A stretch of 54,940 bases of DNA from Woeseiaceae bacterium. Its GTDB lineage: Bacteria; Pseudomonadota; Gammaproteobacteria; Steroidobacterales; Woeseiaceae. The translations under genes and the position numbers were made by a program. The DNA lies in the NCBI GenBank assembly GCA_024640365.1, contig JAHEFE010000016.1, positions 1-54,940 of the forward strand. The letters are read 5' to 3'. The notes beneath the pieces were generated by a model that was not told where the DNA came from, ran no database searches, and was given only the letters and a program-made list of their open reading frames with translations. This document shows, piece by piece, positions 27,545-36,039 of this stretch; within the stretch, counting starts at the first letter, position 1; each line of letters starts with the position of its first letter.

Positions 27545-28375
27545 ATGGCTGAATTTCGTGACACGATTCTGATGTGTCCGCCTGACTATTTCACGGTTGA
27601 ATATGTAATCAATCCGTGGATGGCTGGGCATAAAGGATCAATGGATAAGAACCTGGCTCGCCAACAATGGGAAGCGTTGCGTGATGCACTTGCCCAGTAT
27701 GCCGACATTGTAACGATTGAGCCGAGACCGGAGTTGCCAGACATGGTATTCACGGCCAACGCCGGAGTTGTCTATGGACGGAAAGCTGTTGCCAGCCATT
27801 TCATGCCGATGGAGCGGCGCCCGGAAGAGGCTCACTTCAAGAAGTGGTTTCGGGACAACGGTTTCGAATTGTTAGATCTCGATGAAAAAATCGGTTTCGA
27901 AGGGGCAGGCGATTGCCTGCTAGACCGAAAAGGCCCGTGGCTTTGGACTGGGCTCGGTTTTCGCACGGAAATTGAAGCGCACGAAGAACTGCGTAAGTTT
28001 TTCGATCGTGAAGTTGTTTCAATTCGCCTCGTGGATTCGCGCTTTTATCACATCGATACATGCTTCTGTCCGCTCGCTGACGGGTTCCTCATGTACCACC
28101 CGCCGGCATTTGATTTCGATTCGCGAATAGCGATCGAAAGTCGAGTGCCGTCACATAAACGGATCGTCGTGGACACCATGGATGCCGGTAATTTTGCGTG
28201 CAACGCAGTTAACATAGGCGACCAGGTATTTCTCAACAAGGCATCGAAACCGCTGAAAGCAAGATTGATGCTTGCCGGTTTTACCGTTCACGAAGTGGAT
28301 GTGTCTGAGTTCCTGAAAGCAGGCGGTTCGACAAAGTGCCTGACTTTGAAGGTTGACGAACCAGTTACGACCTAG
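27545..28375 (+). CDS. Arginine-deiminase/dihydrolase-like hydrolase
   Basis: A 276-residue guanidino-group-modifying enzyme with the same fold as its neighbour: FTANAG (69-74), FEGAGD (118-123), HIDTCF (169-174) and the nucleophile Cys265 in GGSTKC. The short single-domain form resembles dimethylargininases and the N-terminal domain of the cyanobacterial arginine dihydrolase ArgZ/AgrE. Expected products from arginine are citrulline or ornithine plus ammonia; sequence alone does not choose. In tandem with a CtlX-type gene the simplest reading is arginine to citrulline to ornithine. AGATGGAG lies before the ATG. Confidence 0.8.
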   Translation: MAEFRDTILMCPPDYFTVEYVINPWMAGHKGSMDKNLARQQWEALRDALAQYADIVTIEPRPELPDMVFTANAGVVYGRKAVASHFMPMERRPEEAHFKKWFRDNGFELLDLDEKIGFEGAGDCLLDRKGPWLWTGLGFRTEIEAHEELRKFFDREVVSIRLVDSRFYHIDTCFCPLADGFLMYHPPAFDFDSRIAIESRVPSHKRIVVDTMDAGNFACNAVNIGDQVFLNKASKPLKARLMLAGFTVHEVDVSEFLKAGGSTKCLTLKVDEPVTT

Positions 28376-28394
28376 AGAAGCCGGTAGACCTCTA

Positions 28395-30197
28395 ATGACT
28401 CAACACCGTTATCGCATCACGCCCGTTAATCCTGCGGCGCATTTGTTTGAAGTCGAGCTTGAAATTTTGGCGCCCGCTGCAGCGGGTCAACAGCTGGCAC
28501 TGGCTGCCTGGATACCGGGTAGCTACATGGTCCGAGACTATGCCAAGCATGTTGTCACTGTTCGCGCTGAAACAGTCAATGGGGAAAACGTTGCTGTCGC
28601 CAAGACTGATAAAAGTACCTGGCGCTGTGAGCCTTGTGATGGGCCGCTAAAGGTTACTGCCGAGATTTACGGCTATGACTTGAGTGTCCGTGGTGCACAC
28701 CTGGACACAACTCATGCGTACTTTAACGGCACCTGTATGTTTTTTGTTGTTGAAGGGCAAGAGCACCTTCCCTGCGAGCTCGATATCCAGCCGCCGTCCG
28801 TTGAGGTTATCGGCGAGTGGCGGGTAGCAACGTCCATGCGGCGCAAAGATGCAGAAGAGTATGGTTTTGGAACTTATGTAGCCGAGAATTATGACGAGTT
28901 GATCGATCATCCTGTCGAGATGGGCGTGCTGTCGATTGGCGAATTCGATGTCAAGGGCATCCCTCATGCGATAGCCATTCGCGGGCGGATACACGCCGAC
29001 ATCGGGCGTCTTTGCCATGATTTGGAAAAAATTTGCGCTCGCCAGATGGAACTGCTTGGAGCTCCCGCGGATCTTGATCGCTACTTGTTTCTGGTAACGG
29101 CACTGGGTAGTGGCTACGGTGGCCTTGAGCATCGTTGGTCAACCAGCCTGGTGTGTAATCGTGATGACTTACCCCGTCGTGGTGAGCCTGGCATTGAAAA
29201 GAATTACCGTAAGTTCCTCGGGCTGTGCAGCCATGAGTATTTTCATTTGTGGAACGTAAAGCGGATGAAGCCAGCCGCTTTTACACCGTATGACCTGCGC
29301 CAGGAGGTGCATACAGGTTTGCTATGGGTCTTCGAAGGCATCACATCTTATATTGACGATCTTATGCTGGTGCGGTCCGGAATCATTACGCCAGAAAGCT
29401 ATCTCGAATTACTGGGTCAGACGATCACGAAGGTGTATCGCAGTAGCGGTCGTCTGAAGCAAAGTGTTGAAGAGTCCAGCTTTGATGCCTGGACCAAGTT
29501 TTACAAACAGGATGCAAATTCCACCAATGCGATCGTCAGCTATTACACCAAGGGATCCCTGATAGCGTTGTTGTTCGACCTGTTGCTGCGCTTGAAGACA
29601 TCAGGCGAACACACGCTGGATACGGTGATGCGAGAGTGCTGGGAGCGCTTCGGCGAGACCGGTGTTGGCATGCCTGAGCGAGGTTTTGAGACCGTAGTGG
29701 CAGAGGTGACAGGCGCCGACTGGACGGATTTTTTTGAACGCTACGTACGCGGCACCGAGGACCTTCCTTTGCCGCAGGTGTTGAAAGACTTTGGCGTTGA
29801 CTGGTTTATGCGCGCGGCTGAGGGTGCCCTGGATAATGGTGGAAAGCCGGCGGGTAGCAATAAGCCGACGACCTGGTTGGGCGCAAGCCTGTCAGGGCGC
29901 AACGGTGTCAGTACAGTGATTTCCGTGCAATCGGACAGCCCTGCCGAGCGGGCCGGAATTGCTCCAGGTGACGAGGTCGTAGCGCTCGCTGATCTGAAGC
30001 TGACTGCCGATAATCTCGACAAATTACTGCGGCGTTACGCTCCAAATAACATCGTTACGATGACCGTGTTTCGCGGCGATGAGTTATTGCATCTGCCCGT
30101 TACGTTAGCTGAACCGCGTCTTGATACGTGTTATTTGCAGCTCCAGCTGTCAGCAAAAGCGGATCGCGCACAGCGGCGCAGCGCGTGGTTGAGCTAG
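28395..30197 (+). CDS. M61-family metallopeptidase with PDZ domain
   Basis: A 600-residue protein: an N-terminal beta domain (about 1-200), the catalytic zinc site HEYFH at 280-284 followed by LWNVKRMKP and the downstream WVFEGITSYIDDLML that supplies the glutamate ligand, and a C-terminal PDZ domain (about 500-580) with SPAERAGIAPGDEV. M61 enzymes are glycyl aminopeptidases or related peptidases. No signal peptide is visible, so it is likely cytoplasmic. I start at the ATG at 28395, after the stop of the arginine-hydrolase gene; an upstream in-frame TTG would overlap that gene. Confidence 0.9.
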   Translation: MTQHRYRITPVNPAAHLFEVELEILAPAAAGQQLALAAWIPGSYMVRDYAKHVVTVRAETVNGENVAVAKTDKSTWRCEPCDGPLKVTAEIYGYDLSVRGAHLDTTHAYFNGTCMFFVVEGQEHLPCELDIQPPSVEVIGEWRVATSMRRKDAEEYGFGTYVAENYDELIDHPVEMGVLSIGEFDVKGIPHAIAIRGRIHADIGRLCHDLEKICARQMELLGAPADLDRYLFLVTALGSGYGGLEHRWSTSLVCNRDDLPRRGEPGIEKNYRKFLGLCSHEYFHLWNVKRMKPAAFTPYDLRQEVHTGLLWVFEGITSYIDDLMLVRSGIITPESYLELLGQTITKVYRSSGRLKQSVEESSFDAWTKFYKQDANSTNAIVSYYTKGSLIALLFDLLLRLKTSGEHTLDTVMRECWERFGETGVGMPERGFETVVAEVTGADWTDFFERYVRGTEDLPLPQVLKDFGVDWFMRAAEGALDNGGKPAGSNKPTTWLGASLSGRNGVSTVISVQSDSPAERAGIAPGDEVVALADLKLTADNLDKLLRRYAPNNIVTMTVFRGDELLHLPVTLAEPRLDTCYLQLQLSAKADRAQRRSAWLS

Positions 30198-30208
30198 TCT
30201 GAGGTGAC

Positions 30209-30892
30209 CTACAGATCCTTGTTGAGGTCGTCTTCAATCGCAGGGTCGGGTTCAAAGCCCTCGAGCTTGCGATACAGAAAGTAGGAATAGATGACAGGGG
30301 TGAGAGCAAACACTGTGACGACGAGCACGGTCAGTTCCGACTGTATTTTTAGTGGTGCCCCCACGAGCATAAAAAGACCGGCTAGCATCAGCAGGCGGCC
30401 TCCCAGTCGATGAGTGCGACTCCAGACTTCATCACTCGCCAGCGTCCAGGGCGTCCGAATACCGATGAAGAAATTCTTGCGAACCTTGCTCATAAAATTT
30501 CCCAGGATAATCAGTAGTAATCCAACCCCTGACACCACGAGAATATCGACGGGTGCATTAACGCCCATTGCAGCGAGCAATGTGAGCAATCCGATGGCTG
30601 CCATGAATGCGACCAGTGTGACCTGAAATATATTGACAACAGGCCGAAACTCGTCGGTACGAAACCCTTTCGGAGAAATCATTGGAATGAGTTTCATAAC
30701 TAGGAATATAACGGCCGCAATAAGAGGCATCAAAAAAGCACCCCATGGTTTGGCCATGTAGCCATCAATTTCTCCGGCCGCATTCCAGTGAGTCGGTATT
30801 TTTTCGGGCAGTACGGGATAGAGATAAATAACTACAGCGACCAGAAGCGTGATGATTATCAAGCACAAAACGTCGGCAACTTTGTTTTTCAT
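30209..30892 (-). CDS. sdpI: SdpI-family membrane protein
   Basis: A 227-residue membrane protein with about six hydrophobic helices. YPVLPEKIPTHWNAAGEIDGY near residue 27 is the DUF1648 signature. The KVRKNFFIGIRTPWTLASDEVWSRTHR region is the SdpI family hallmark. In Bacillus SdpI gives immunity to the SdpC toxin and sequesters the repressor SdpR. Here no sdpABC toxin gene is visible, so it may respond to another membrane-active signal. The start overlaps the stop of the sdpR-like gene by 4 bp. Confidence 0.88.
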   Translation of the reverse strand: MKNKVADVLCLIIITLLVAVVIYLYPVLPEKIPTHWNAAGEIDGYMAKPWGAFLMPLIAAVIFLVMKLIPMISPKGFRTDEFRPVVNIFQVTLVAFMAAIGLLTLLAAMGVNAPVDILVVSGVGLLLIILGNFMSKVRKNFFIGIRTPWTLASDEVWSRTHRLGGRLLMLAGLFMLVGAPLKIQSELTVLVVTVFALTPVIYSYFLYRKLEGFEPDPAIEDDLNKDL

Positions 30893-31191
30893 TGGGGCTT
30901 ACTCCGTTCGTTGTCTTCCGCATCGGACGCAAACAACTCCATAAGCATCTGTGTCATTTCCTGAAAAACAGTTGTGTTCAGTGAGTATACGATGTGTTGT
31001 CCGCGGCGCTCTGTGCGCACCAGGTCGGCTACTTTTAATACATTGAAGTGATGTGACAGTGACGCGCGCGTCATTGGGAATTTCAATGCAATATCACCGG
31101 CGGTTAAAGAGCCTTTTTGCAGAACTTTTAGAATACTTCGGCGTGTTGGGTCTGCCAGTGCCTTGAAGACTGATTGTTGGGCTGATTTCAT
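30889..31191 (-). CDS. sdpR: ArsR-family autorepressor (SdpR-like)
   Basis: A 100-residue winged-helix regulator. The DNA-recognition helix falls at FPMTRASLSHHFNVLK (38-53) and the wing at RRGQHIVYSL. DPTRRSILKVL is typical of autorepressor SdpR-type proteins. It has none of the metal-binding cysteine motifs of ArsR/SmtB sensors. It is the first gene of an sdpR-sdpI pair, with a palindromic operator just before its own ATG, so negative autoregulation is likely. In Bacillus SdpR is released when SdpI recruits it to the membrane. Confidence 0.9.
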   Translation of the reverse strand: MKSAQQSVFKALADPTRRSILKVLQKGSLTAGDIALKFPMTRASLSHHFNVLKVADLVRTERRGQHIVYSLNTTVFQEMTQMLMELFASDAEDNERSKPQ

Positions 31192-31196
31192 TTATA

Positions 31197-31226
31197 TATT
31201 TAGACAAATATCTAAATAAATGTCAA
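31197..31226 (-). promoter_or_regulatory. sdpR promoter overlapping an ArsR-type operator
   Basis: Reading the minus strand, TTGACA (31221-31226) and TAAATA (31197-31202) form a sigma70-like promoter with an 18-bp spacer. Between and across them lies the inverted repeat ATTTAGA-N6-TCTAAAT (31198-31217), a classical ArsR-family operator shape. The predicted start of transcription falls on or next to the ATG at 31191, and no Shine-Dalgarno box is visible, so the mRNA may be leaderless. Confidence 0.65.
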
Positions 31227-31388
31227 GTGGGTATGGATTACACTGTCGGGGCCGCTATTTTTAAGGGTTGAGCTGACCCAGACAGGTCGCCGCGTGATTA
31301 ATATCTTGGCTATGCCACCGATGTTGGCTATCGTGAGTGCCACCCAAATAAGAGACGAGCGCCAAAGCCTGATCAATAGAATGAACCT

Positions 31389-32273
31389 ATGGATGCCTTG
31401 ATCAAAAACCCCCACTTCCGTCTATTTGCTGGCGCCATAATGATCAGCTTCTCGCCCGTCTTCGTGAAGCTGGTGACAGTATCACCCACGACCGCGGGTT
31501 TTTATCGAACCTTGATTGGCGGTATGGTGCTTCTTTTCTTTATTGCCATCCGCCGAAGACCTGTGGAATTTAAAAAAGCAGCTATCGTCGCGGTTGCTGT
31601 GTCGTCCGTTTTTTTTGCACTTGACCTGTGGTTCTGGCATCGCAGTATTCTTTACGTTGGTCCAGGGCTGGCAACGCTGTTGGCCAACTTCCAGGTTTTT
31701 ATCATGGTGACTGTGGGTATCCTGGTCTTGCATCAGCACCCGAGTCGCCAGCAACTCATTGCCATTCCACTCGCAATCATTGGCCTGACCATGATAATTG
31801 GTGTCGACTGGAGCGCGTTGCCGCCAAACTATCGTCTCGGTGTCATTTTTGGTCTCTTGACGGCAGTAAGTTATGCCGGCTATCTACTCGCCATGAGGCA
31901 GGCACGTTCTTACTCCGATCGTGAACTCCCCATTAACGAAGTAGCGCTGATGTCACTGCTGGTTGCGACCCTCCTGGGTAGTGCGGCGCTCCTCGAAGGG
32001 CAGTCGTTGATCATTCCATCGGTTAGTGATGGTGCCTGGCTACTCTGTTATGGCGTGATGGCGAATGCGCTGGGGATGATGGCAATTGCGAGTAGTCTTT
32101 CGAAGGTAACCACCGCCGAGGTCGGTCTGGCTTTGCTATTACAGCCGGCATTGAGCTTCGTTTGGGACATGCTGTTTTTTGCACGAGCAACGACCGTGAT
32201 CGAAGCGTGCGGCGCTGCAATTGCATTGTTTGCGATCTATCTCGGATCGAGAACGCCGCTAAAGAAGTTGTAA
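31389..32273 (+). CDS. EamA/DMT-superfamily transporter
   Basis: A 294-residue membrane protein with ten predicted helices arranged as two EamA repeats (about 10-135 and 155-285). FAGAIMISFSPVFVKLV is the typical first helix and the last helices end in GAAIALFAIYLGSR. It probably exports a small metabolite. Its 3' end overlaps that of the convergent lipid kinase gene by 15 bp. The promoter must lie in the 197-bp gap shared with sdpR. Confidence 0.88.
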   Translation: MDALIKNPHFRLFAGAIMISFSPVFVKLVTVSPTTAGFYRTLIGGMVLLFFIAIRRRPVEFKKAAIVAVAVSSVFFALDLWFWHRSILYVGPGLATLLANFQVFIMVTVGILVLHQHPSRQQLIAIPLAIIGLTMIIGVDWSALPPNYRLGVIFGLLTAVSYAGYLLAMRQARSYSDRELPINEVALMSLLVATLLGSAALLEGQSLIIPSVSDGAWLLCYGVMANALGMMAIASSLSKVTTAEVGLALLLQPALSFVWDMLFFARATTVIEACGAAIALFAIYLGSRTPLKKL

Positions 32274-33158
32274 GGCTCCTGGCAGCGCTTCAATTTCAAA
32301 CTCGGTGCCCATTGGCACAACTTCGCCATCCATATGAGCAGGAACCGGCTCGCTCGCGCGAATAATGACTTTTGTGACTCGCCGATGATGAACTTGTGGC
32401 TCTGCTATGTGCGTGCCGCGCATCAGTTTTGGTACGAGCCGAATAACTTGTGGCCGGCTGACCGGGTCGACGAAAATGAGATCCAGCTTGCCGTCGGCGT
32501 TATTTGCCATTGGTGCGATATGGAACATCCCGCCGACCCAGGAACCATTACAGACATTAGCGAGCGTGATTGGTCCATGGTATTCGCCGCCCGTGTAGGT
32601 CATCGAGACTTCTGGGGTGATGACCCCGTCTATCAGGCCCTTGCCAACGCCGATCAGGTACACAAGGTCACCGATTTTCCAGCGAATGTTTTGTGACAAG
32701 TAATTGATCTTGGCATCGAAACCGACGCCCGCACCGTTAGCAAAATAGCGATCATTCATTCTGCCAGCGTCAATTGTTCGTGGCGCTACGCCGTTGCGCA
32801 AGCGCGAACCAAGTTCGTGGATAGCGAGTCGCCAATCCAGTGGCACGCCCGCCGCTTTAATGAAATCATTGCCGGTGCCAATTGGAATGATGCCGAGAGC
32901 GGCTTTACCACTGGAGCTGAGTATGCCGTTGCAGGCTTCGTGAATGCTGCCATCGCCGCCGGCAACAATTATGCGATCGGCTCCCGATGCCACGGCCTGC
33001 CTGATTTTTTGCTCGATATCCCAGCGCCGCTCGCTGAGGATCAGGTCGTAAGGAATGCCTTCTTCCCGTAGCAAGGATTCCACCACAGGTATACGCCCGG
33101 CCGCCCGGCCACGACCGGCGGTCGGATTCAGGAACACGGGAATGGTGGAGTCACTCAT
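32259..33158 (-). CDS. YegS/BmrU-type lipid (diacylglycerol) kinase
   Basis: A 299-residue DAGK-catalytic-domain protein: FLNPTAGRG near residue 10, VAGGDGSIHEACNGIL (a GGDG ATP-binding loop near 65) and GIIPIGTGNDFIKA near 90. The C-terminal half has the GPITLANVCNGSWVGGMF and MDGEVVPMGT stretches common in this family. It phosphorylates a lipid alcohol such as diacylglycerol; the exact lipid is unknown. It is divergent from plsY, so both phospholipid genes may share a promoter region. Confidence 0.9.
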   Translation of the reverse strand: MSDSTIPVFLNPTAGRGRAAGRIPVVESLLREEGIPYDLILSERRWDIEQKIRQAVASGADRIIVAGGDGSIHEACNGILSSSGKAALGIIPIGTGNDFIKAAGVPLDWRLAIHELGSRLRNGVAPRTIDAGRMNDRYFANGAGVGFDAKINYLSQNIRWKIGDLVYLIGVGKGLIDGVITPEVSMTYTGGEYHGPITLANVCNGSWVGGMFHIAPMANNADGKLDLIFVDPVSRPQVIRLVPKLMRGTHIAEPQVHHRRVTKVIIRASEPVPAHMDGEVVPMGTEFEIEALPGALQLL

Positions 33159-33241
33159 GCTGTTATTCGAATTATGAGAATTGGGGGTCGATGCTACAAT
33201 GCTCGCAGGGATTTGTCACAACACAGCATTCAGGCGGCGCC

Positions 33242-33901
33242 ATGTTAGAGCTAAGCATTAAGTTTCTTCTCAGTTATTTCGCGGGTTCCGTGATGGGCGC
33301 TCTTCTTATGGGCAGGCTGCGTGGTGGCGTCGACATTCGTACGATGGGCAGCGGCAACGCAGGTGGCACGAATGCCTTGAGAACCCAGGGAGTCTTTTTC
33401 GCCCTCGGAGTCGTCCTTATCGACGTCGGTAAAGGGGCGTTGGCTGCTGGTTATATTCCAGGGCTTGATTTGCCGTTTGTCGGCATAGACCCGGCCGTTT
33501 CAAGAACGTGGTTGACGCTTTGCTGCGCTGCTGCCGCTGTTGTTGGCCATGTCTGGCCAATGTGGCATAACTTTAAAGGGGGAAAGGGTGCCGGGACATT
33601 CATTGGCACACTGATTATCGTTGCGCCATGGCTGATAGTGCCAATTTTGCTGGTGTGGGCTTTAATGCTTGTGCTCTTTGGTTACGTCGGTCTGGCAACG
33701 ATGAGTGCGTCGGTCGCTTCAGTCTTGTATGTGGCGATTACTCGCTTGCCTGAGGATCAGCCTGTCTTCATCTATTGTGTCGTACTTGCGGGCTTCATAA
33801 TTTTCTGTCATCGCTCAAATATTCAACGCCTGCGTGACGGCACGGAATTCAAGAATACCAAGATGATGATTTTCCATCGTGACCGTGCCAAGAGTGACTG
33901 A
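33242..33901 (+). CDS. plsY: Acyl-phosphate: glycerol-3-phosphate acyltransferase (PlsY)
   Basis: A 219-residue membrane enzyme with about five to seven hydrophobic helices. The three cytoplasmic motifs of PlsY are present: RTMGSGNAGGTNALRTQG (about 36-53), HVWPMWHNFKGGKGAGT (about 105-121) and HRSNIQRLRDGTEF near the C-terminus. It acylates glycerol-3-phosphate using acyl phosphate, the first step of phospholipid synthesis. The ATG at 33242 places the first helix at the N-terminus as usual; a longer frame adds 17 unlikely residues. The next gene begins inside its 3' end. Confidence 0.93.
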   Translation: MLELSIKFLLSYFAGSVMGALLMGRLRGGVDIRTMGSGNAGGTNALRTQGVFFALGVVLIDVGKGALAAGYIPGLDLPFVGIDPAVSRTWLTLCCAAAAVVGHVWPMWHNFKGGKGAGTFIGTLIIVAPWLIVPILLVWALMLVLFGYVGLATMSASVASVLYVAITRLPEDQPVFIYCVVLAGFIIFCHRSNIQRLRDGTEFKNTKMMIFHRDRAKSD

Positions 33902-34706
33902 AAATACGCTCGACAAATCATCGATTTTGGCGAAGTTGCCGAAATCAATTCACGACAAAATAGAGTCGTTTGAAATCTTCGAGCAGCTGGCATCTACCAA
34001 TAGTTACCTGACGCAACAGCCAGCGAAAACGGCAGATCAGTACCTTATTGCGATGGCCAATCACCAGACCGCCGGTCGGGGCAGAGGTCAAAGTACCTGG
34101 CTGTCGTCACCACACTCTGGAATAAATTTGTCGCTCGCATTTACACTGCGGCGTCCGGCGCGGGATGCGGCGGCGTTGACCCTGGCTCTCGGCGTGGCCA
34201 CGGTGCAGGCCTTACGTGCGAGGGATATCGCTGGTATCCAGCTCAAATGGCCAAACGATCTCGTACTTGGTGACAACAAACTGGGAGGTATTCTCTGTGA
34301 ATTACATTCCACTGCGGAGGGGGCTGCTGCAGTTGTTGCCGGTGTTGGCCTTAATGTTAATTCGCGACCTGAGCCCAAGATGTTAATAGTTTCAGACTGG
34401 GCAAGGCGTGCGGCTGACTTGTCAGCTTTTAATGTCGCGCAGCGCGATCGAAATATGTTGGCGGCTGCCATCATTGATAACTGGATAAGCGCCATTGAGC
34501 TGTTCGTGGAGCAGGGACTACAACCTTTTGTAAAAACGTGGCGAGAGCTTGACTGGCTAAACAGCAAAGCGGTTGAAGTCGACACAGCAAGCGGCAAACT
34601 ATCCGGGCTTGCGGCAGGGATCACGGATGCGGGTGCATTGCTCGTCGCTGACGGTGATTGTTTGCACCAGGTAATATCAGGGAGTGTTCGTTTATGCGCT
34701 CGCTGA
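33879..34706 (+). CDS. birA: Biotin-[acetyl-CoA-carboxylase] ligase lacking the HTH domain
   Basis: About 270-275 residues. Catalytic motifs are the biotin-AMP loop TAGRGRGQSTW, LKWPNDLVLGDNKLGGILCE and GVGLNVN, followed by the small C-terminal domain (about 225-275). It attaches biotin to the BCCP subunit of acetyl-CoA carboxylase. Only about 30 residues precede the catalytic core, too few for the winged-helix DNA-binding domain of E. coli BirA, so it should not act as bio repressor. Start is uncertain: GTG codons at 33879 and 33894 both overlap the end of plsY. Confidence 0.92.
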   Translation: MTVPRVTENTLDKSSILAKLPKSIHDKIESFEIFEQLASTNSYLTQQPAKTADQYLIAMANHQTAGRGRGQSTWLSSPHSGINLSLAFTLRRPARDAAALTLALGVATVQALRARDIAGIQLKWPNDLVLGDNKLGGILCELHSTAEGAAAVVAGVGLNVNSRPEPKMLIVSDWARRAADLSAFNVAQRDRNMLAAAIIDNWISAIELFVEQGLQPFVKTWRELDWLNSKAVEVDTASGKLSGLAAGITDAGALLVADGDCLHQVISGSVRLCAR

Positions 34707-34791
34707 CAGTCTTGGCGCCGATTGAGTCACACGGGCAGTCATCTGGCGGCATAATTTTGCGCTGCCCTCATCAACTTGGTTGGAGCAATAC

Positions 34792-35481
34792 TTGAGAAAC
34801 TTTCTGTACATCCTGATTCTTGCCAATATTTTGTACTTCGTTTGGCTGAAGTCAGATAACAGTACTCCGTCCATTGGTGAAGTCGTCGTGCGAGAATCTG
34901 ACCTTGGGCCTATGCTGGCAGCGACTGCGATTAACAAGGTAGAGCCAGCGGCGAGTATCGGGGCGATGCTCGGTGCCGGTGAGCAGTCTGACCTCTCGGC
35001 GGTGGTCGGCATGACCTGTGTCAGCGTAGGGTCATTCAGGACGCGCAGCGATGCGGAAAAAGTAGTGGCGGCATTGGACGGGGATGATGTGCATACTGCA
35101 ATCCGTATGGCAGTCGGCGAGATATTCGTCGGTCACTGGGTCCAGATTCGAGACATAGCGGATGAAGAAACCAGCTCGCGAGTGTTGGCAATATTGAAGA
35201 ACGGCGGACTCACTGACGCTTATCCAGTTTCGACCGAAGACGAGGGCCTCAAGATTTCCCTGGGCGTCTTCGGTGAACTGAGCCGTGCTGAACGCACGGC
35301 TGAAGCGGTTCGGGCATTGGGATTGAAGCCTGAGATTTCAGTGCGCAGTCGTGAAGGCGAGGTGTTCTTCGTGGATTTGGGCGTGCCGCCGGGTAAGGAT
35401 CTATCAGCGCTTATTGCAGACTATGGTGAAGACTCGGTCTTGCAGCATGACTTGGCTAGTTGTCCCCGAATTGAAAAATAA
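34792..35481 (+). CDS. SPOR-like membrane-anchored protein
   Basis: About 229 residues: a short N-terminal membrane helix (RNFLYILILANILYFVWLK), a linker to about residue 75, and a C-terminal region with two SPOR-like halves (VSVGSFRTRSDAEKVVAAL and KISLGVFGELSRAERTAEAV). SPOR domains bind denuded peptidoglycan at division sites. I chose the TTG at 34792 because GGAG precedes it by six bases; another TTG lies 12 bp upstream. In related genomes birA is usually followed by coaX and then a SPOR gene; here coaX is missing. Confidence 0.78.
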   Translation: MRNFLYILILANILYFVWLKSDNSTPSIGEVVVRESDLGPMLAATAINKVEPAASIGAMLGAGEQSDLSAVVGMTCVSVGSFRTRSDAEKVVAALDGDDVHTAIRMAVGEIFVGHWVQIRDIADEETSSRVLAILKNGGLTDAYPVSTEDEGLKISLGVFGELSRAERTAEAVRALGLKPEISVRSREGEVFFVDLGVPPGKDLSALIADYGEDSVLQHDLASCPRIEK

Positions 35482-35617
35482 TTGCTGATTCGGAGCACAA
35501 TTACTTGCTCGCGGCGCTCTAAAAGCTAATAATTCGCAACCAGTTCGCCCAGGGCCCCGCAATTCCAGCAAATTTGGTATTGCCCGAGTGGCCATAACGC
35601 GGTGAACAAAACACACA

Positions 35618-35679
<62 letters not shown>

Positions 35680-35693
<14 letters not shown>

Positions 35694-35730
35694 AACGCAA
35701 ACGGCCCCGTAAAGGGGCCGTTTTTGTTTA
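35680..35730 (+). repeat. 51-bp direct repeat, copy 1 (tRNA-Thr 3' end plus terminator)
   Basis: This 51-bp block covers the last 14 bases of tRNA-Thr (TGGTGCCGGCACCA) and the whole downstream terminator. It is identical to 35845-35895, 165 bp further on. Beyond the perfect block the two copies keep partial similarity on the right (CGAGC followed by ACAAGG). The left side has only a vague resemblance to the T arm. Confidence 0.95.
35701..35725 (+). terminator. Rho-independent terminator of tRNA-Thr(TGT)
   Basis: ACGGCCCC and GGGGCCGT form an 8-bp GC-rich stem with a GTAAA loop, followed by a T run. It starts 8 bp after the tRNA CCA end, so this tRNA is transcribed apart from the Tyr/Gly/Thr/tuf cluster. 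Confidence 0.92.
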
Positions 35731-35844
35731 TGTCGAGCGACAAGGTTCATCGGGCAGTTCGACTGTTGACTCGGGCCGTCCGTGGCCCTCGCCCTCGCCA
35801 AGCTCGGGCCGCTTTGCGGTCCAAATCGACTCCCGATCGATTTG

Positions 35845-35895
35845 TGGTGCCGGCACCAAACGCAAACGGCCCCGTAAAGGGGCCGTTTTTGTTTA
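35845..35895 (+). repeat. 51-bp direct repeat, copy 2 (tRNA 3' remnant plus terminator)
   Basis: Perfect second copy of 35680-35730, including a GGTGCCGGCACCA tRNA 3' end without the rest of a tRNA, and a second complete terminator hairpin at about 35866-35886. The 114 bp between the copies hold no gene I can support. The layout resembles an attachment-site scar or the rtT-type tandem repeats known downstream of E. coli tyrT. The gap 35694-36039 contains nothing else recognisable. Confidence 0.95.
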
Positions 35896-36039
35896 CGGCG
35901 AGCCACAAGGGAATCTCGCTGCTCTGTCTCACTCAACTCGAAATGCACGACGCGCGTTGTTGCGACATTGCAATTAAACGCGACAGGTGTATTTTCTCGG
36001 TAGCGACACTCTTTCCAATAGCGAAAAGAGGACTTCCCG

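Noticed and set aside
30209..30892. A complete Sdp toxin-immunity system
   Set aside because: Only sdpR and sdpI are present; no SdpA, SdpB or SdpC-like frame is found nearby.
34088..34624. A 178-residue open frame on the minus strand
   Set aside because: Antisense to birA; low-complexity Ser/Ala/Arg-rich shadow without domain features.
35694..35844. Integrase or other mobile-element gene between the two 51-bp repeats
   Set aside because: The 114-bp spacer is far too short and has no coding potential; only a scar could be present.
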